5,972 nucleotides of DNA from Planctomycetaceae bacterium (lineage in GTDB: Bacteria; Planctomycetota; Phycisphaerae; Phycisphaerales; SM1A02): contig CANJIC010000130.1 of assembly GCA_947474205.1 (NCBI GenBank), positions 1 to 5,972 on the forward strand, read 5' to 3'. A model generated the notes under the pieces. The model searched no databases. It was not told the origin of the DNA and was given only the letters and a program-made list of their open reading frames with translations. Each line of letters starts with the position of its first letter. The stretch's first letter is position 1. Made by a program: the position numbers and the translations under genes. Below are positions 1 to 5,972 of the stretch, one piece after another.

Positions 1-393
1 GGCTGGGAAAACCGAATTCAAGGATGGGGTGGAATTGGTTACCGATTTTATGAGGACCCCAAAGGCTTCTCGCTCACTGGCAAAGTTGGATTGGGTGCCA
101 CGCATGAATTTGGAAGCTCCGACACCACTCAACCAAACGGCTACGCGGAAATTGCGCTGGCATGGCAAATTAGCGATCGACAAAAATTAAACTTCTCCAC
201 CTACATTTCTCCCGACCTCGCCAATATTGAAAACTATTTCGTGCAGACACGATTGGAATGGAGCATGAAACTCGACATATTCAGTGGCTTAAGTCTGGTG
301 ACTGGTTTGCGTGATGATTATCAAAGCCAGCCCGCCGACAACGGAACTGGAAATGATTTCCGTGGCTACGCGGGTCTGAAATTGGAATTTTAA
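1..393 (+). CDS. DUF481-type outer-membrane beta-barrel protein, C-terminal part (5' end outside window)
   Basis: The frame is open from base 1 to a TAA at 391-393, so only the last 130 residues are visible. They form a series of amphipathic strands with alternating hydrophobic and polar residues and many aromatics, separated by polar turns. Examples are IQGWGGIGYRF, FSLTGKVGLGATHEF, GYAEIALAWQI, FVQTRLEWSMKL, LSLVTGLRDDYQSQ and the last strand FRGYAGLKLEF. The protein ends in phenylalanine, the usual signature of outer-membrane beta-barrels recognised by the BAM machinery. The order of elements (a GxGYRF strand, a polar strand with SDRQKLNFSTYISP, a late RDDYQSQP turn, then the end strand) resembles the DUF481/YdiY family, often labelled putative salt-induced outer membrane protein. 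Its molecular function is not established. An internal TTG at 91 is not a credible start because coding-like sequence continues upstream. The beta-barrel call is firm; the DUF481 assignment is recognition by eye. Confidence 0.82.
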   Translation, partial: GWENRIQGWGGIGYRFYEDPKGFSLTGKVGLGATHEFGSSDTTQPNGYAEIALAWQISDRQKLNFSTYISPDLANIENYFVQTRLEWSMKLDIFSGLSLVTGLRDDYQSQPADNGTGNDFRGYAGLKLEF

Positions 394-504
394 TTTCGTG
401 CCAAGTTTTTTTCGCGCGCACCATTGGAAAATGTATCTCTCACATGGTTCATACAATTATTTTTTCACGCCGCATTCGAAAACTCATTTCACACTTCAAT
501 TCAT

Positions 505-510
505 AAAGGA
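505..510 (+). promoter_or_regulatory. Shine-Dalgarno sequence of mscL
   Basis: AAAGGA lies six bases before the ATG at 517. It decides the mscL start in favour of 517 over the in-frame TTG at 424. It is the only clear ribosome binding site in the window. Confidence 0.75.
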
Positions 511-516
511 ACTCAC

Positions 517-879
517 ATGAAAATTATCGAAGAATTCAAAGCGTTTGCGGTCAAAGGCAATGCCATGGACTTGGCCGTCGGCGTCATCATTGGCGCGGCG
601 TTTGGAAAAATCGTGAATTCAATCGTGCAAGACATGATCAATCCCATTGTGGGCATGCTCATTGGCGGCGTTGACTTGTCGCACTTTCAAGTGGTGCTCA
701 AGAAAGCCGTCGTGGCGGATCCCGCGGCCAACATCGCCGCGGCGCCTGAAGTGGCCATCAAGATTGGTGCGTTCTTGAACATGTGCATTGAGTTTTTCAT
801 TGTGGCGTGGGCGGTGTTTCTGCTGGTCAAAGGTCTCAACAAAATTGCCAACATGAAACCCCAATTGCCTAAATTATAA
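517..879 (+). CDS. mscL: Large-conductance mechanosensitive channel MscL
   Basis: The 120-residue inner-membrane protein forms the homopentameric stretch-gated pore that releases solutes during hypo-osmotic shock. The N-terminal amphipathic helix (IIEEFKAFAVKGN, 3-15) runs into TM1, DLAVGVIIGAAFGKIVNSI (18-36). This keeps the E. coli-equivalent gate residues Leu19, Gly22 and Val23. The loop MINPIVGMLIGGVDLSHF follows, then a periplasmic loop and TM2 (about 83-104, ending AVFLLVKGLNKI). The start at 517 follows from the family N-terminus and from AAAGGA six bases upstream; the frame is open back to a TTG at 424, but that extension has no family match. The family is usually about 130-150 residues. 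Here the protein stops soon after TM2 with NMKPQLPKL and lacks the C-terminal cytoplasmic helix (EVLLTEIRDLL-like in E. coli). I found no remnant of that helix in other frames downstream, so this looks like a natural short form. Confidence 0.97.
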   Translation: MKIIEEFKAFAVKGNAMDLAVGVIIGAAFGKIVNSIVQDMINPIVGMLIGGVDLSHFQVVLKKAVVADPAANIAAAPEVAIKIGAFLNMCIEFFIVAWAVFLLVKGLNKIANMKPQLPKL

Positions 880-1009
880 TTGCAGCTCGAAACTAAATAC
901 AAACCCAAAAACGATAGTTATTGAACTCATTTTGCTATTTCGAAACTAATCTTTTCTTAAATTTAAAATTTTCCACGCACAAAGATTCAATTTCTGTAAA
1001 GATTCCGTT

Positions 1010-2215
1010 ATGCCGCGCCGTGCACTACCAACCTCAGAACCCTTGCTTGAAGAATGCAAGACTGCCATGCAAACATTGCAAGGCGCGTTGCTGGCACTTA
1101 TTAAGGCCTGCGGCGCCGAGCAAGACCATGCCTTCGCACTTTCGCAGCGACTGAATATTGATAAAAGTTTGGCGTGGCGCATTGTGCGTTTCGCCAAGGA
1201 ACACGATGTGAACCAAGCAGTTGAATATCTTCCAGGCGATTCGGGGCTGAATATATTCATCAACAAATGCCAACGCGGCTCTTCCACGCGTGACGCAACC
1301 CAAATCGCCCAGCAGGCCACCGCTGATTTAAGTTCTCTTGCCAAACGCGTGGGCGGAAGCCGCAATGCATTTAAAAACATATTGATGCAAAGCGGAACAA
1401 ATCCCGCGCGCTCCATGTCCCAAATCGCGCTGCGCAAGCAGGCGTTCATGGCTAATGAAGCCATTTGGGGAATTCGCGCAAGCGTGCGTTGGAGATGTTG
1501 GATTCAGTTTCCCGCCAAGAACCCAGCTCTTGTTGATGTTGTGAGTGGCGACGCTTTCATTGGCCTCACTCGCTTGCGCAGCAATGCGAGTTGGCCACTA
1601 ATTCAACGCACACTTTTTCAATACGACAATCAAGGCATCAAGCATCTGATTCCAGTTTCAACTGCGATAGATAAAAAAAGTAGCGAAGAATTTCCGCTGC
1701 TCACTGCGTTTAGCACATTGACCCCATCTCAATTAATCAGGCTGCAAACCCCAAATAAAATCACTTGGTCTTTACCCGTGGGCTCGGTTGGCCAAGAGGC
1801 CGCCACCGACTTGTTCTTTGCCGAAATCAGCCACAATGAATTTCCGGAACCCGTTGCCGCGCTCACTCGACTGGATTTACCCGTGGAAGAAGCCGTAATT
1901 GATATTTTTCTGCACAACTCACTGCTCAAAGAAACTCCCATGCACGCATTCTTGTTCAACTGCATGACCGGTGGCGGCATGGGTGTTCCAGAGCCAAACC
2001 GCGAAAGCGATCGCATGCCACTGATTGAATCGGTGGAAGCGTTGCCTCAGGCGCATCACTGGCCCGTGAATTCCATTCCTATGTACAGCGATGTGGTAGA
2101 AACCTTATTCAAGGCGCAACCATTTGCGCAAAGTGAATTCACGCTGCACCGCATCAGCATAAAGTATCCTGCCATTCCAACCGCGTTGGTCATGAAGCTG
2201 TCCGACAAGATATAA
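1010..2215 (+). CDS. Conserved hypothetical protein with probable N-terminal helix-turn-helix
   Basis: This 401-residue, apparently soluble protein has no signal peptide or membrane segment. After a helical N-terminus (about 10-35), residues 41-63 (AFALSQRLNIDKSLAWRIVRFAK) read as a helix-turn-helix: a first helix ending in Leu48, a turn at NID, then a recognition helix. The adjoining stretch EYLPGDSGLNIFINKC is helical. The remainder (about 130-401) is a large mixed alpha/beta region with no catalytic motif I recognise. It ends in the strand-like block LHRISIKYPAIPTALVMKL (377-395). I recall full-length relatives of about 400 residues, mostly in planctomycetes, sharing the DKSLAW-type helix, an RMPLIESV-like block and this C-terminal block, but this is memory and not a search. 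The ATG at 1010 has no clear ribosome binding site. The gene stands alone, 130 bases after mscL, and converges on the methyltransferase gene. A ligand-responsive regulator is one guess; the function is unknown. Confidence 0.85.
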   Translation: MPRRALPTSEPLLEECKTAMQTLQGALLALIKACGAEQDHAFALSQRLNIDKSLAWRIVRFAKEHDVNQAVEYLPGDSGLNIFINKCQRGSSTRDATQIAQQATADLSSLAKRVGGSRNAFKNILMQSGTNPARSMSQIALRKQAFMANEAIWGIRASVRWRCWIQFPAKNPALVDVVSGDAFIGLTRLRSNASWPLIQRTLFQYDNQGIKHLIPVSTAIDKKSSEEFPLLTAFSTLTPSQLIRLQTPNKITWSLPVGSVGQEAATDLFFAEISHNEFPEPVAALTRLDLPVEEAVIDIFLHNSLLKETPMHAFLFNCMTGGGMGVPEPNRESDRMPLIESVEALPQAHHWPVNSIPMYSDVVETLFKAQPFAQSEFTLHRISIKYPAIPTALVMKLSDKI

Positions 2216-2280
2216 TTTTGCCATTTTTTTATTCTCGCTGACAAATCAATAGTTCGCATGGCGCGCCAATGCCCTACGCC

Positions 2281-2382
2281 ACCAACCATCACACTATTTT
2301 TTCTAATCTCTATGCGTGATCAATGGGCACCACCAACGCTCAAACTATTTTTTCTGATCTCTATGCGTGATCAATGGGCGCC
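2281..2382. repeat. Imperfect direct tandem repeat, two copies of 51 bp
   Basis: Copy 1 (2281-2331) and copy 2 (2332-2382) match at 46 of 51 positions by eye; similarity extends a few bases on each side (cgcc before, acca after). Copy 2 contains the last 12 codons and stop of the methyltransferase gene (minus strand); copy 1 lies just beyond the stop in the same frame, because 51 is 17 codons. Each copy holds TATTTTTT on the plus strand and a TGATCAATGGGC block. In copy 1 a substitution turns the Gln codon of the methyltransferase tail into TAG. It is most simply a tandem duplication of the gene's 3' end. Confidence 0.9.
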
Positions 2383-4054
2383 ACCATGCCCACAACGCCG
2401 CGCGCTCTTCTTGAGCAACTTCGCTGGCCTCCATGGCAAGCCAGGCAAATTCGTCAATGCGTTTCTCGCGCGCGTCACCAACGGTGTGATGCAATTTCTC
2501 AAGCACATCGGCGGCGCGATTCCACGCCGCGATATTTGTTGGCAGCGGCAACGCGGCGATTTGCTTGGCCGACAATTTCAACGCGTGTGGTGAAAGACCG
2601 GCGCCCGCGTGTCGCCACCATGCCTCCGCGCTTGTGGCTGGCGAAAGCACAACCGCAAGAATGCGCCATAAATCAGCGCGTTTATGCGGCACAACGCGAA
2701 TCAACGGCACGCTTGGCGCCATGTGGCCGGTCGTATCCACCACCGCTTCAAGCGCCTTGGTCTGCACGGCAACCAACACCTTGGGCCGCTTGGCATCGGC
2801 CAGCCAATCCTTCATATATGGATCGTCAGCAATCGCGCGCTCATTCGCCTCCGGGTGCTTCCACACTTTTCCAAGCAAGCGCACGGGTCGATCACCCCAC
2901 ATGCAATGCGCCCAATCAATCAAGCCCGTGGTGACAATGCGAAGACCGTGGGAACTTTTGGAATCTTTGATGGCGCCACGCAGTCCGTAATACTGGTCGC
3001 GAAAATCCGCGGCCACGCGCGCGCGATCACCAATGACACCGTGCGGCCGCTGCTTCATACGCGGAACGCCAGCGTGCGCCGCCATGGCCGCGCTCCATCT
3101 TCCTTGCCACGCAGACCACGGCAAAGTCAACGCGGGTGAAGGCAACACGCGCAGTGAATGTCCGTGATTTTTTCGCGTCCGCGCCGCATGGTTTGCAAAC
3201 GCAAGTATGGCCACATGCGTTGACGCGCTGGCCCAGCGTTGGCGTTCAAAGTAAATGCATTCAAGTTGCGCCAGTTTGCCAACGCGCTCACGCACCAAGT
3301 GCGCATGAGCGGCGGACAACACGCTGACTGGTTCAATCATGGCCATGCGACCACCAGGCTTCAGTGCTTGCGCGCCCAACAATAAAAACGCGCTTGCCAT
3401 GTCGGCATACCCGCGCACCGCGCCGTCAAAACGCTCCACAAGTTTCTGGGCGCGGCGGCGGTCCACAACGGTTGCGCCAATCAATTGATTCAGAAACGGC
3501 GGATTTCCAAGCACAATGTCGAACGCGCCCTGAATATTTTTTTCAAAAAGCGCGTCGCCCACGCGCACTTGCCGCGAAAGTTGGCGCGCGGCCGCGGGCG
3601 ACAAGCGCAAGAAATGCGCCAACCTTGTGCGCGCAATAGACACCGCGATTGGATCAATGTCAACGCCGTGCATGGCGCTCGCAATAGCGGTCTTGGAGCA
3701 TCCCGTGCGAACCAACTCGCGCGCGGCAGCAATAAGAAGATTTCCACTGCCGCAAGCTGGGTCCAAAATAGTTGGGCACGCACGCGGCGCTCGCTCTTTC
3801 AACCACGGCTTAAGTGAAAGTTCTACCAACACATCCGCAAGAACCATCGGCGTGTAAAAAGCGCCAAGTTGTTTGCGACGACGCGACGTTTTTTTATTTT
3901 CTCCACCCGCCCTCCCCAGCGACGCCTCATACGACACGGACAACCACTCTTGATCGTCACCAGTTTTAAATTGCGCGGCGCTCGCCGATGTCCTTGGCAT
4001 GCGTGTGCAATCTATTCGCTGGCGCAACATTGTGCAGCATGATTGCGGCCGCAT
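2345..4054 (-). CDS. N6-adenine DNA methyltransferase, apparently solitary
   Basis: The 569-residue enzyme should transfer a methyl group from S-adenosylmethionine to adenine N6 in a specific DNA site. Its motifs follow the gamma-class order (Eco57I/N-6 DNA methylase type). Motif X is LGAFYTP (63-69), motif I is LDPACGSGN (97-105) for SAM binding, and the acidic motif II is GVDIDP (130-135). GDAL (166-169) follows, then the catalytic motif IV NPPF (184-187). VRGYADMASAFLLLGAQALKPGGRMAMI follows at about 212-240 as conserved fold strands. The C-terminal half, without recognisable motifs, is the expected target-recognition region. There is no PD-(D/E)xK nuclease or helicase region, and no restriction gene nearby, so an orphan enzyme is likelier than type IIG. 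The start is uncertain: ATGs at 4054, 4030 and 4000 all lack a ribosome binding site, and conservation begins only near residue 58. The stop lies inside the 51-bp repeat. The gene looks richer in GC than its neighbours by eye. Confidence 0.93.
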   Translation of the reverse strand: MRPQSCCTMLRQRIDCTRMPRTSASAAQFKTGDDQEWLSVSYEASLGRAGGENKKTSRRRKQLGAFYTPMVLADVLVELSLKPWLKERAPRACPTILDPACGSGNLLIAAARELVRTGCSKTAIASAMHGVDIDPIAVSIARTRLAHFLRLSPAAARQLSRQVRVGDALFEKNIQGAFDIVLGNPPFLNQLIGATVVDRRRAQKLVERFDGAVRGYADMASAFLLLGAQALKPGGRMAMIEPVSVLSAAHAHLVRERVGKLAQLECIYFERQRWASASTHVAILAFANHAARTRKNHGHSLRVLPSPALTLPWSAWQGRWSAAMAAHAGVPRMKQRPHGVIGDRARVAADFRDQYYGLRGAIKDSKSSHGLRIVTTGLIDWAHCMWGDRPVRLLGKVWKHPEANERAIADDPYMKDWLADAKRPKVLVAVQTKALEAVVDTTGHMAPSVPLIRVVPHKRADLWRILAVVLSPATSAEAWWRHAGAGLSPHALKLSAKQIAALPLPTNIAAWNRAADVLEKLHHTVGDAREKRIDEFAWLAMEASEVAQEERAALWAWWRPLITHRDQKK

Positions 4055-4174
4055 GCCACAATCAATTCATGGGCGCATCATGCTGCCGCCATACGCGCGC
4101 CTTCACTCCACGCTAAAATTGCGTTACCCTTTGGACATTCCTTGGAACAAACACATTCATGAATTGGGGCGCAC
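4055..4174. promoter_or_regulatory. Divergent intergenic region, presumed to hold promoters for both flanking genes
   Basis: This 120-base gap separates the start of the methyltransferase gene (minus) from the start of the GYF-domain gene (plus), so promoters for both should lie here or just inside the genes. An AT-rich patch (CTAAAATTG, 4113-4121) and TTGGAC (4131-4136) are visible, but I cannot pair them into a convincing -35/-10 set in either direction. No operator-like inverted repeat stands out. The assignment rests on gene orientation alone. Confidence 0.4.
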
Positions 4175-5230
4175 ATGATCATGTATGAAGTCAAACTTTC
4201 CAGCGGCAAAATCGTTGGTCCCTTCAATGCCGCGGATTTAAAAGACGCCCTGCAAGACGGCCGCATTTCTGGCGACGACTTCGTGCGCCGAACAGATGGC
4301 GGTGACTTTGTCCCCATTCGTTCAGTGCGCGGGCTTAAAGATTTAATTCAACCAACAGGCAATACCAGAACACCCGCATCTACAACCCCTTCAAGCGCCG
4401 AGGCTGCCGCATTTTCTATGCCGCCCAACCCGCCAAACTTCCCTTCGAATTCTGCGTCAACTTTGGAATCCGGCCATGGCTCACACCCAACACCAAACGC
4501 GCCATCGCTTGACGCCGGTGACAAAGTATTGCGCGCCGCGTTCTCTATTGGTCGCTGGTTCTCCATTATTGTCATTTCTCTGTGCGCATTAAGTTTGGCA
4601 GGCGCAATTATTTTTTATCTCTTGAATTCCGGTTTCGATGCGCAACCCGCGCCCGTGAATCAAATTATTCGTCCTACCAGCACGCTTGAATTTATTCAAG
4701 CCTGTCGAGTGCCAATCCAATCCAGCGTTTCCTCTGGTGGCGGTCAATCATCGACTGGTTCATACAGCACAAGCGGCGCAGGCATTGATACCTGTCAAAA
4801 ATATCGCGCCCGCATTACCGAGATCACGCAGGCGCTTGGAATCACGAGTTCAATTAGGACAAGCGGAAAAAGTTCTGGCGATTTCATCTGCGATTGGATT
4901 CAACAAATTCCCGGCAAGGACAAGGAACAATTTGTTGACGACTTCGTCGCCTTCGCAAAATCATTTCAAGCCACCACTCCCAAGCCCGCAAATTGCGATG
5001 GCGCCAAGGCCGCAAGTTTCTTTAATGATGAATTTCTCGCGGCATTGATGGTGAGAGAGCAGCAAGAGAAGGCGGCGGCGATTGCGGCCGCTTTAGAAAA
5101 TGCGCGCCGACAAGCCATGCAACAATGGGCGGTCTATGCCGCCGCAGGTGCCGTGGCAAATTTACTGATCTTCCTGTTCTTTCCGCTGCTCATTCAAATC
5201 GAAAGAAATACAAGGCCTATTGGCTTGTAA
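4175..5230 (+). CDS. GYF_2-domain membrane protein with two transmembrane segments
   Basis: The protein has 351 residues. Residues 3-58 match the GYF_2 pattern: MYEVKLSSGKIVGPF (GPF at 15-17), a helix DLKDALQDGRI, then DDFVRR and DFVPIRSV, with Phe45 where many members have Trp. Such domains are thought to bind proline-rich peptides. A Pro/Ser/Thr/Asn-rich linker follows (60-113). TM1 is about 128-150 (WFSIIVISLCALSLAGAIIF). A probable periplasmic region (151-315) has a Gly/Ser-rich stretch, four cysteines (177, 207, 239, 274) that could form two disulfides, and an Ala/Glu-rich helix (about 286-316). TM2 is about 318-342, ending in the basic tail IERNTRPIGL. Charges suggest both ends are cytoplasmic. 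The ATG at 4175 is preceded by GGGG five bases upstream, a weak ribosome binding site; ATG 4181 is an alternative. The patatin-like gene starts 35 bases later, suggesting an operon. I cannot name a function beyond a possible membrane scaffold. Confidence 0.88.
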   Translation: MIMYEVKLSSGKIVGPFNAADLKDALQDGRISGDDFVRRTDGGDFVPIRSVRGLKDLIQPTGNTRTPASTTPSSAEAAAFSMPPNPPNFPSNSASTLESGHGSHPTPNAPSLDAGDKVLRAAFSIGRWFSIIVISLCALSLAGAIIFYLLNSGFDAQPAPVNQIIRPTSTLEFIQACRVPIQSSVSSGGGQSSTGSYSTSGAGIDTCQKYRARITEITQALGITSSIRTSGKSSGDFICDWIQQIPGKDKEQFVDDFVAFAKSFQATTPKPANCDGAKAASFFNDEFLAALMVREQQEKAAAIAAALENARRQAMQQWAVYAAAGAVANLLIFLFFPLLIQIERNTRPIGL

Positions 5231-5265
5231 TTCAGGCAACAATATCCACTACAGTTGCGCTCTCA

Positions 5266-5972
5266 ATGAAGCACGCATCCGATCCACACTCCAATCCATT
5301 GATCGCGCCACCAAGATCCTGGAAAAGCGCCCTTCTTATTTTTGCAAGCGGAGCACTGTGTCCCTTGCTCATTGCGGTCGCAATTTACTTTGTCATCCGC
5401 ATGACAAATTCAACTGGAATTTTGCCTGAGCGGCCCGTCAAATCGGAAACAGCGTTGCTGGCTGAGATGGATGCGACACTGAAAGCAGCCGCTGATGAGA
5501 ATCGAATGGAAATAGAGATGCAAGTTCAAACACTGTATGAACGTCAACAGTACGAACCAAACTGCACGCTTGATTTATTAATTATTTCTGGTGGTGGCGA
5601 CAATGGCGCATTTGGAACCGGATTTCTTGTCGGGTGGGGAAAAGTTCCGCCTGGCCCAAACGCGCGCCCGCTGTTTGATTCCGTTTCTGGAGTAAGCGTG
5701 GGCGGACTGATCGCACCATTTGCGTTCCTGGGTAGCGAGATTGATTATGAACGTGTGGATGAACTCTTTCGAAATCCAAAAACTGATTGGAAGATCCCTC
5801 GGGGAATGCTTTACTTTCTGCCAGAAAATTCCAGCTTTTACGATGTGGCTGGTTTGGAACGCGACCTCTGTTCACAAATTGATTTGAAATTTGCCGAGCA
5901 AATTGTGAATGCATCTAAAAAGAGCCGCCAACTGTTGATACAGAGCACAAATCTGGATTCCGGAATACCGCA
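5266..5972 (+). CDS. Membrane-anchored patatin-like phospholipase, N-terminal part (3' end outside window)
   Basis: The frame is open from the ATG at 5266 to the window end, giving 235 complete codons. A short polar N-terminus with basic residues (Arg17, Lys20) precedes one hydrophobic segment, ALLIFASGALCPLLIAVAIY (22-41). No lipobox fits at Cys32, so a signal anchor is more likely than a lipoprotein. A charged, helix-forming linker (about 55-95) leads to the patatin fold at 102: LDLLIISGGGDNGAFGTGFL (102-121) is the first strand plus the glycine-rich oxyanion loop. GVSVGG (142-147) is the nucleophile elbow, with Ser144 as predicted nucleophile. PFAFLG (151-156) and the later LLIQSTNLDSG also fit the family. 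The catalytic Asp of the Ser-Asp dyad lies beyond the window. The family hydrolyses acyl ester bonds in lipids; the substrate here is unknown. No ribosome binding site precedes the ATG. With the N-terminus inside, the lipase domain would face the periplasm. Confidence 0.88.
   Translation, partial: MKHASDPHSNPLIAPPRSWKSALLIFASGALCPLLIAVAIYFVIRMTNSTGILPERPVKSETALLAEMDATLKAAADENRMEIEMQVQTLYERQQYEPNCTLDLLIISGGGDNGAFGTGFLVGWGKVPPGPNARPLFDSVSGVSVGGLIAPFAFLGSEIDYERVDELFRNPKTDWKIPRGMLYFLPENSSFYDVAGLERDLCSQIDLKFAEQIVNASKKSRQLLIQSTNLDSGIP

Noticed and set aside
424..457. TTGGAA and TACAAT as a promoter for mscL
   Set aside because: TACAAT is a good -10-like hexamer, but the spacer to TTGGAA is 22 bases, too long for a normal promoter.
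424..516. N-terminal extension of MscL from a TTG at 424
   Set aside because: The added 31 residues have no match to the MscL N-terminus, whereas ATG 517 gives the standard N-terminus and has AAAGGA six bases upstream.
921..950. TTGAAC and ACTAAT with an 18-base spacer as a sigma-70-type promoter for the HTH gene
   Set aside because: Both hexamers match consensus at only about four positions, and the -10 lacks the key second-position A. In such AT-rich sequence this is expected by chance.
946..1464. Minus-strand frame of 172 codons opposite the HTH gene
   Set aside because: The plus-strand frame is longer, has domain-like organisation and covers most of this stretch; the minus-strand product is Ser/Cys/Arg-rich with no recognisable pattern.
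2216..2344. Intrinsic terminator between the converging genes
   Set aside because: There are T-runs (2223-2230 and 2297-2302) and a TGGCGCGCCA palindrome, but no stem-loop directly precedes a T-run on either strand.
2258..2593. Plus-strand frame encoding a repeated LFFLISMRDQWAPP peptide
   Set aside because: The peptide repeat only reflects the 51-bp DNA repeat. The frame runs antisense into the methyltransferase gene and has no ribosome binding site or family resemblance.
2374..2934. Plus-strand frame of 186 codons opposite the methyltransferase gene, with other overlapping plus-strand frames up to 3857
   Set aside because: The opposite strand encodes an intact methyltransferase with all motifs; the plus-strand products are low-complexity Arg/Ala/Pro/Ser-rich shadows of a GC-rich gene.
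5220..5429. Plus-strand frame of 69 codons overlapping the end of the GYF gene
   Set aside because: It overlaps the patatin gene in another frame; the frame from 5266 gives a membrane anchor followed by patatin motifs.
5582..5914. Minus-strand frame of 110 codons near the right end
   Set aside because: It lies opposite the patatin-like coding sequence, whose motifs establish the plus strand as coding.

Overview
The window carries six protein-coding genes and no RNA genes, CRISPR arrays or insertion sequences that I can see. The gene families suggest a Gram-negative-type bacterium, most likely a planctomycete (Phycisphaerae-like). It has an outer-membrane beta-barrel protein, a small N-terminal GYF_2 domain on a membrane protein, a large HTH-bearing hypothetical protein of a type I associate with planctomycetes, and mostly no Shine-Dalgarno sequences. 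The lineage is an inference from remembered family patterns, not a database result.

Layout, left to right: (1) the 3' end of a DUF481-type outer-membrane beta-barrel gene (1-393, +). (2) mscL, the large-conductance mechanosensitive channel (517-879, +), the only gene with a clear ribosome binding site. (3) a 401-residue conserved hypothetical protein with a probable N-terminal helix-turn-helix (1010-2215, +). (4) a convergent N6-adenine DNA methyltransferase gene (2345-4054, -), whose 3' end lies inside an imperfect 51-bp direct tandem repeat. (5) transcribed divergently from it, a two-pass membrane protein with a GYF_2 domain (4175-5230, +). (6) 35 bases downstream, the 5' part of a membrane-anchored patatin-like phospholipase gene (5266-5972, +), which runs off the window.

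Genes 1 and 2 are both envelope proteins and may share a role in osmotic or envelope stress. The methyltransferase appears to be solitary: no restriction nuclease is visible in the window. Genes 5 and 6 are close and co-directional and may form an operon of membrane proteins. All intergenic gaps are short: 394-516, 880-1009, 2216-2344, 4055-4174 and 5231-5265. I found no convincing intrinsic terminators or consensus promoters in them.

Nothing here can be claimed as a new multi-gene defence or metabolic system. The most interesting items are the duplicated methyltransferase 3' end, the GYF/patatin membrane pair with its variant patatin motifs, the MscL without a C-terminal helical bundle, and the uncharacterised HTH protein.
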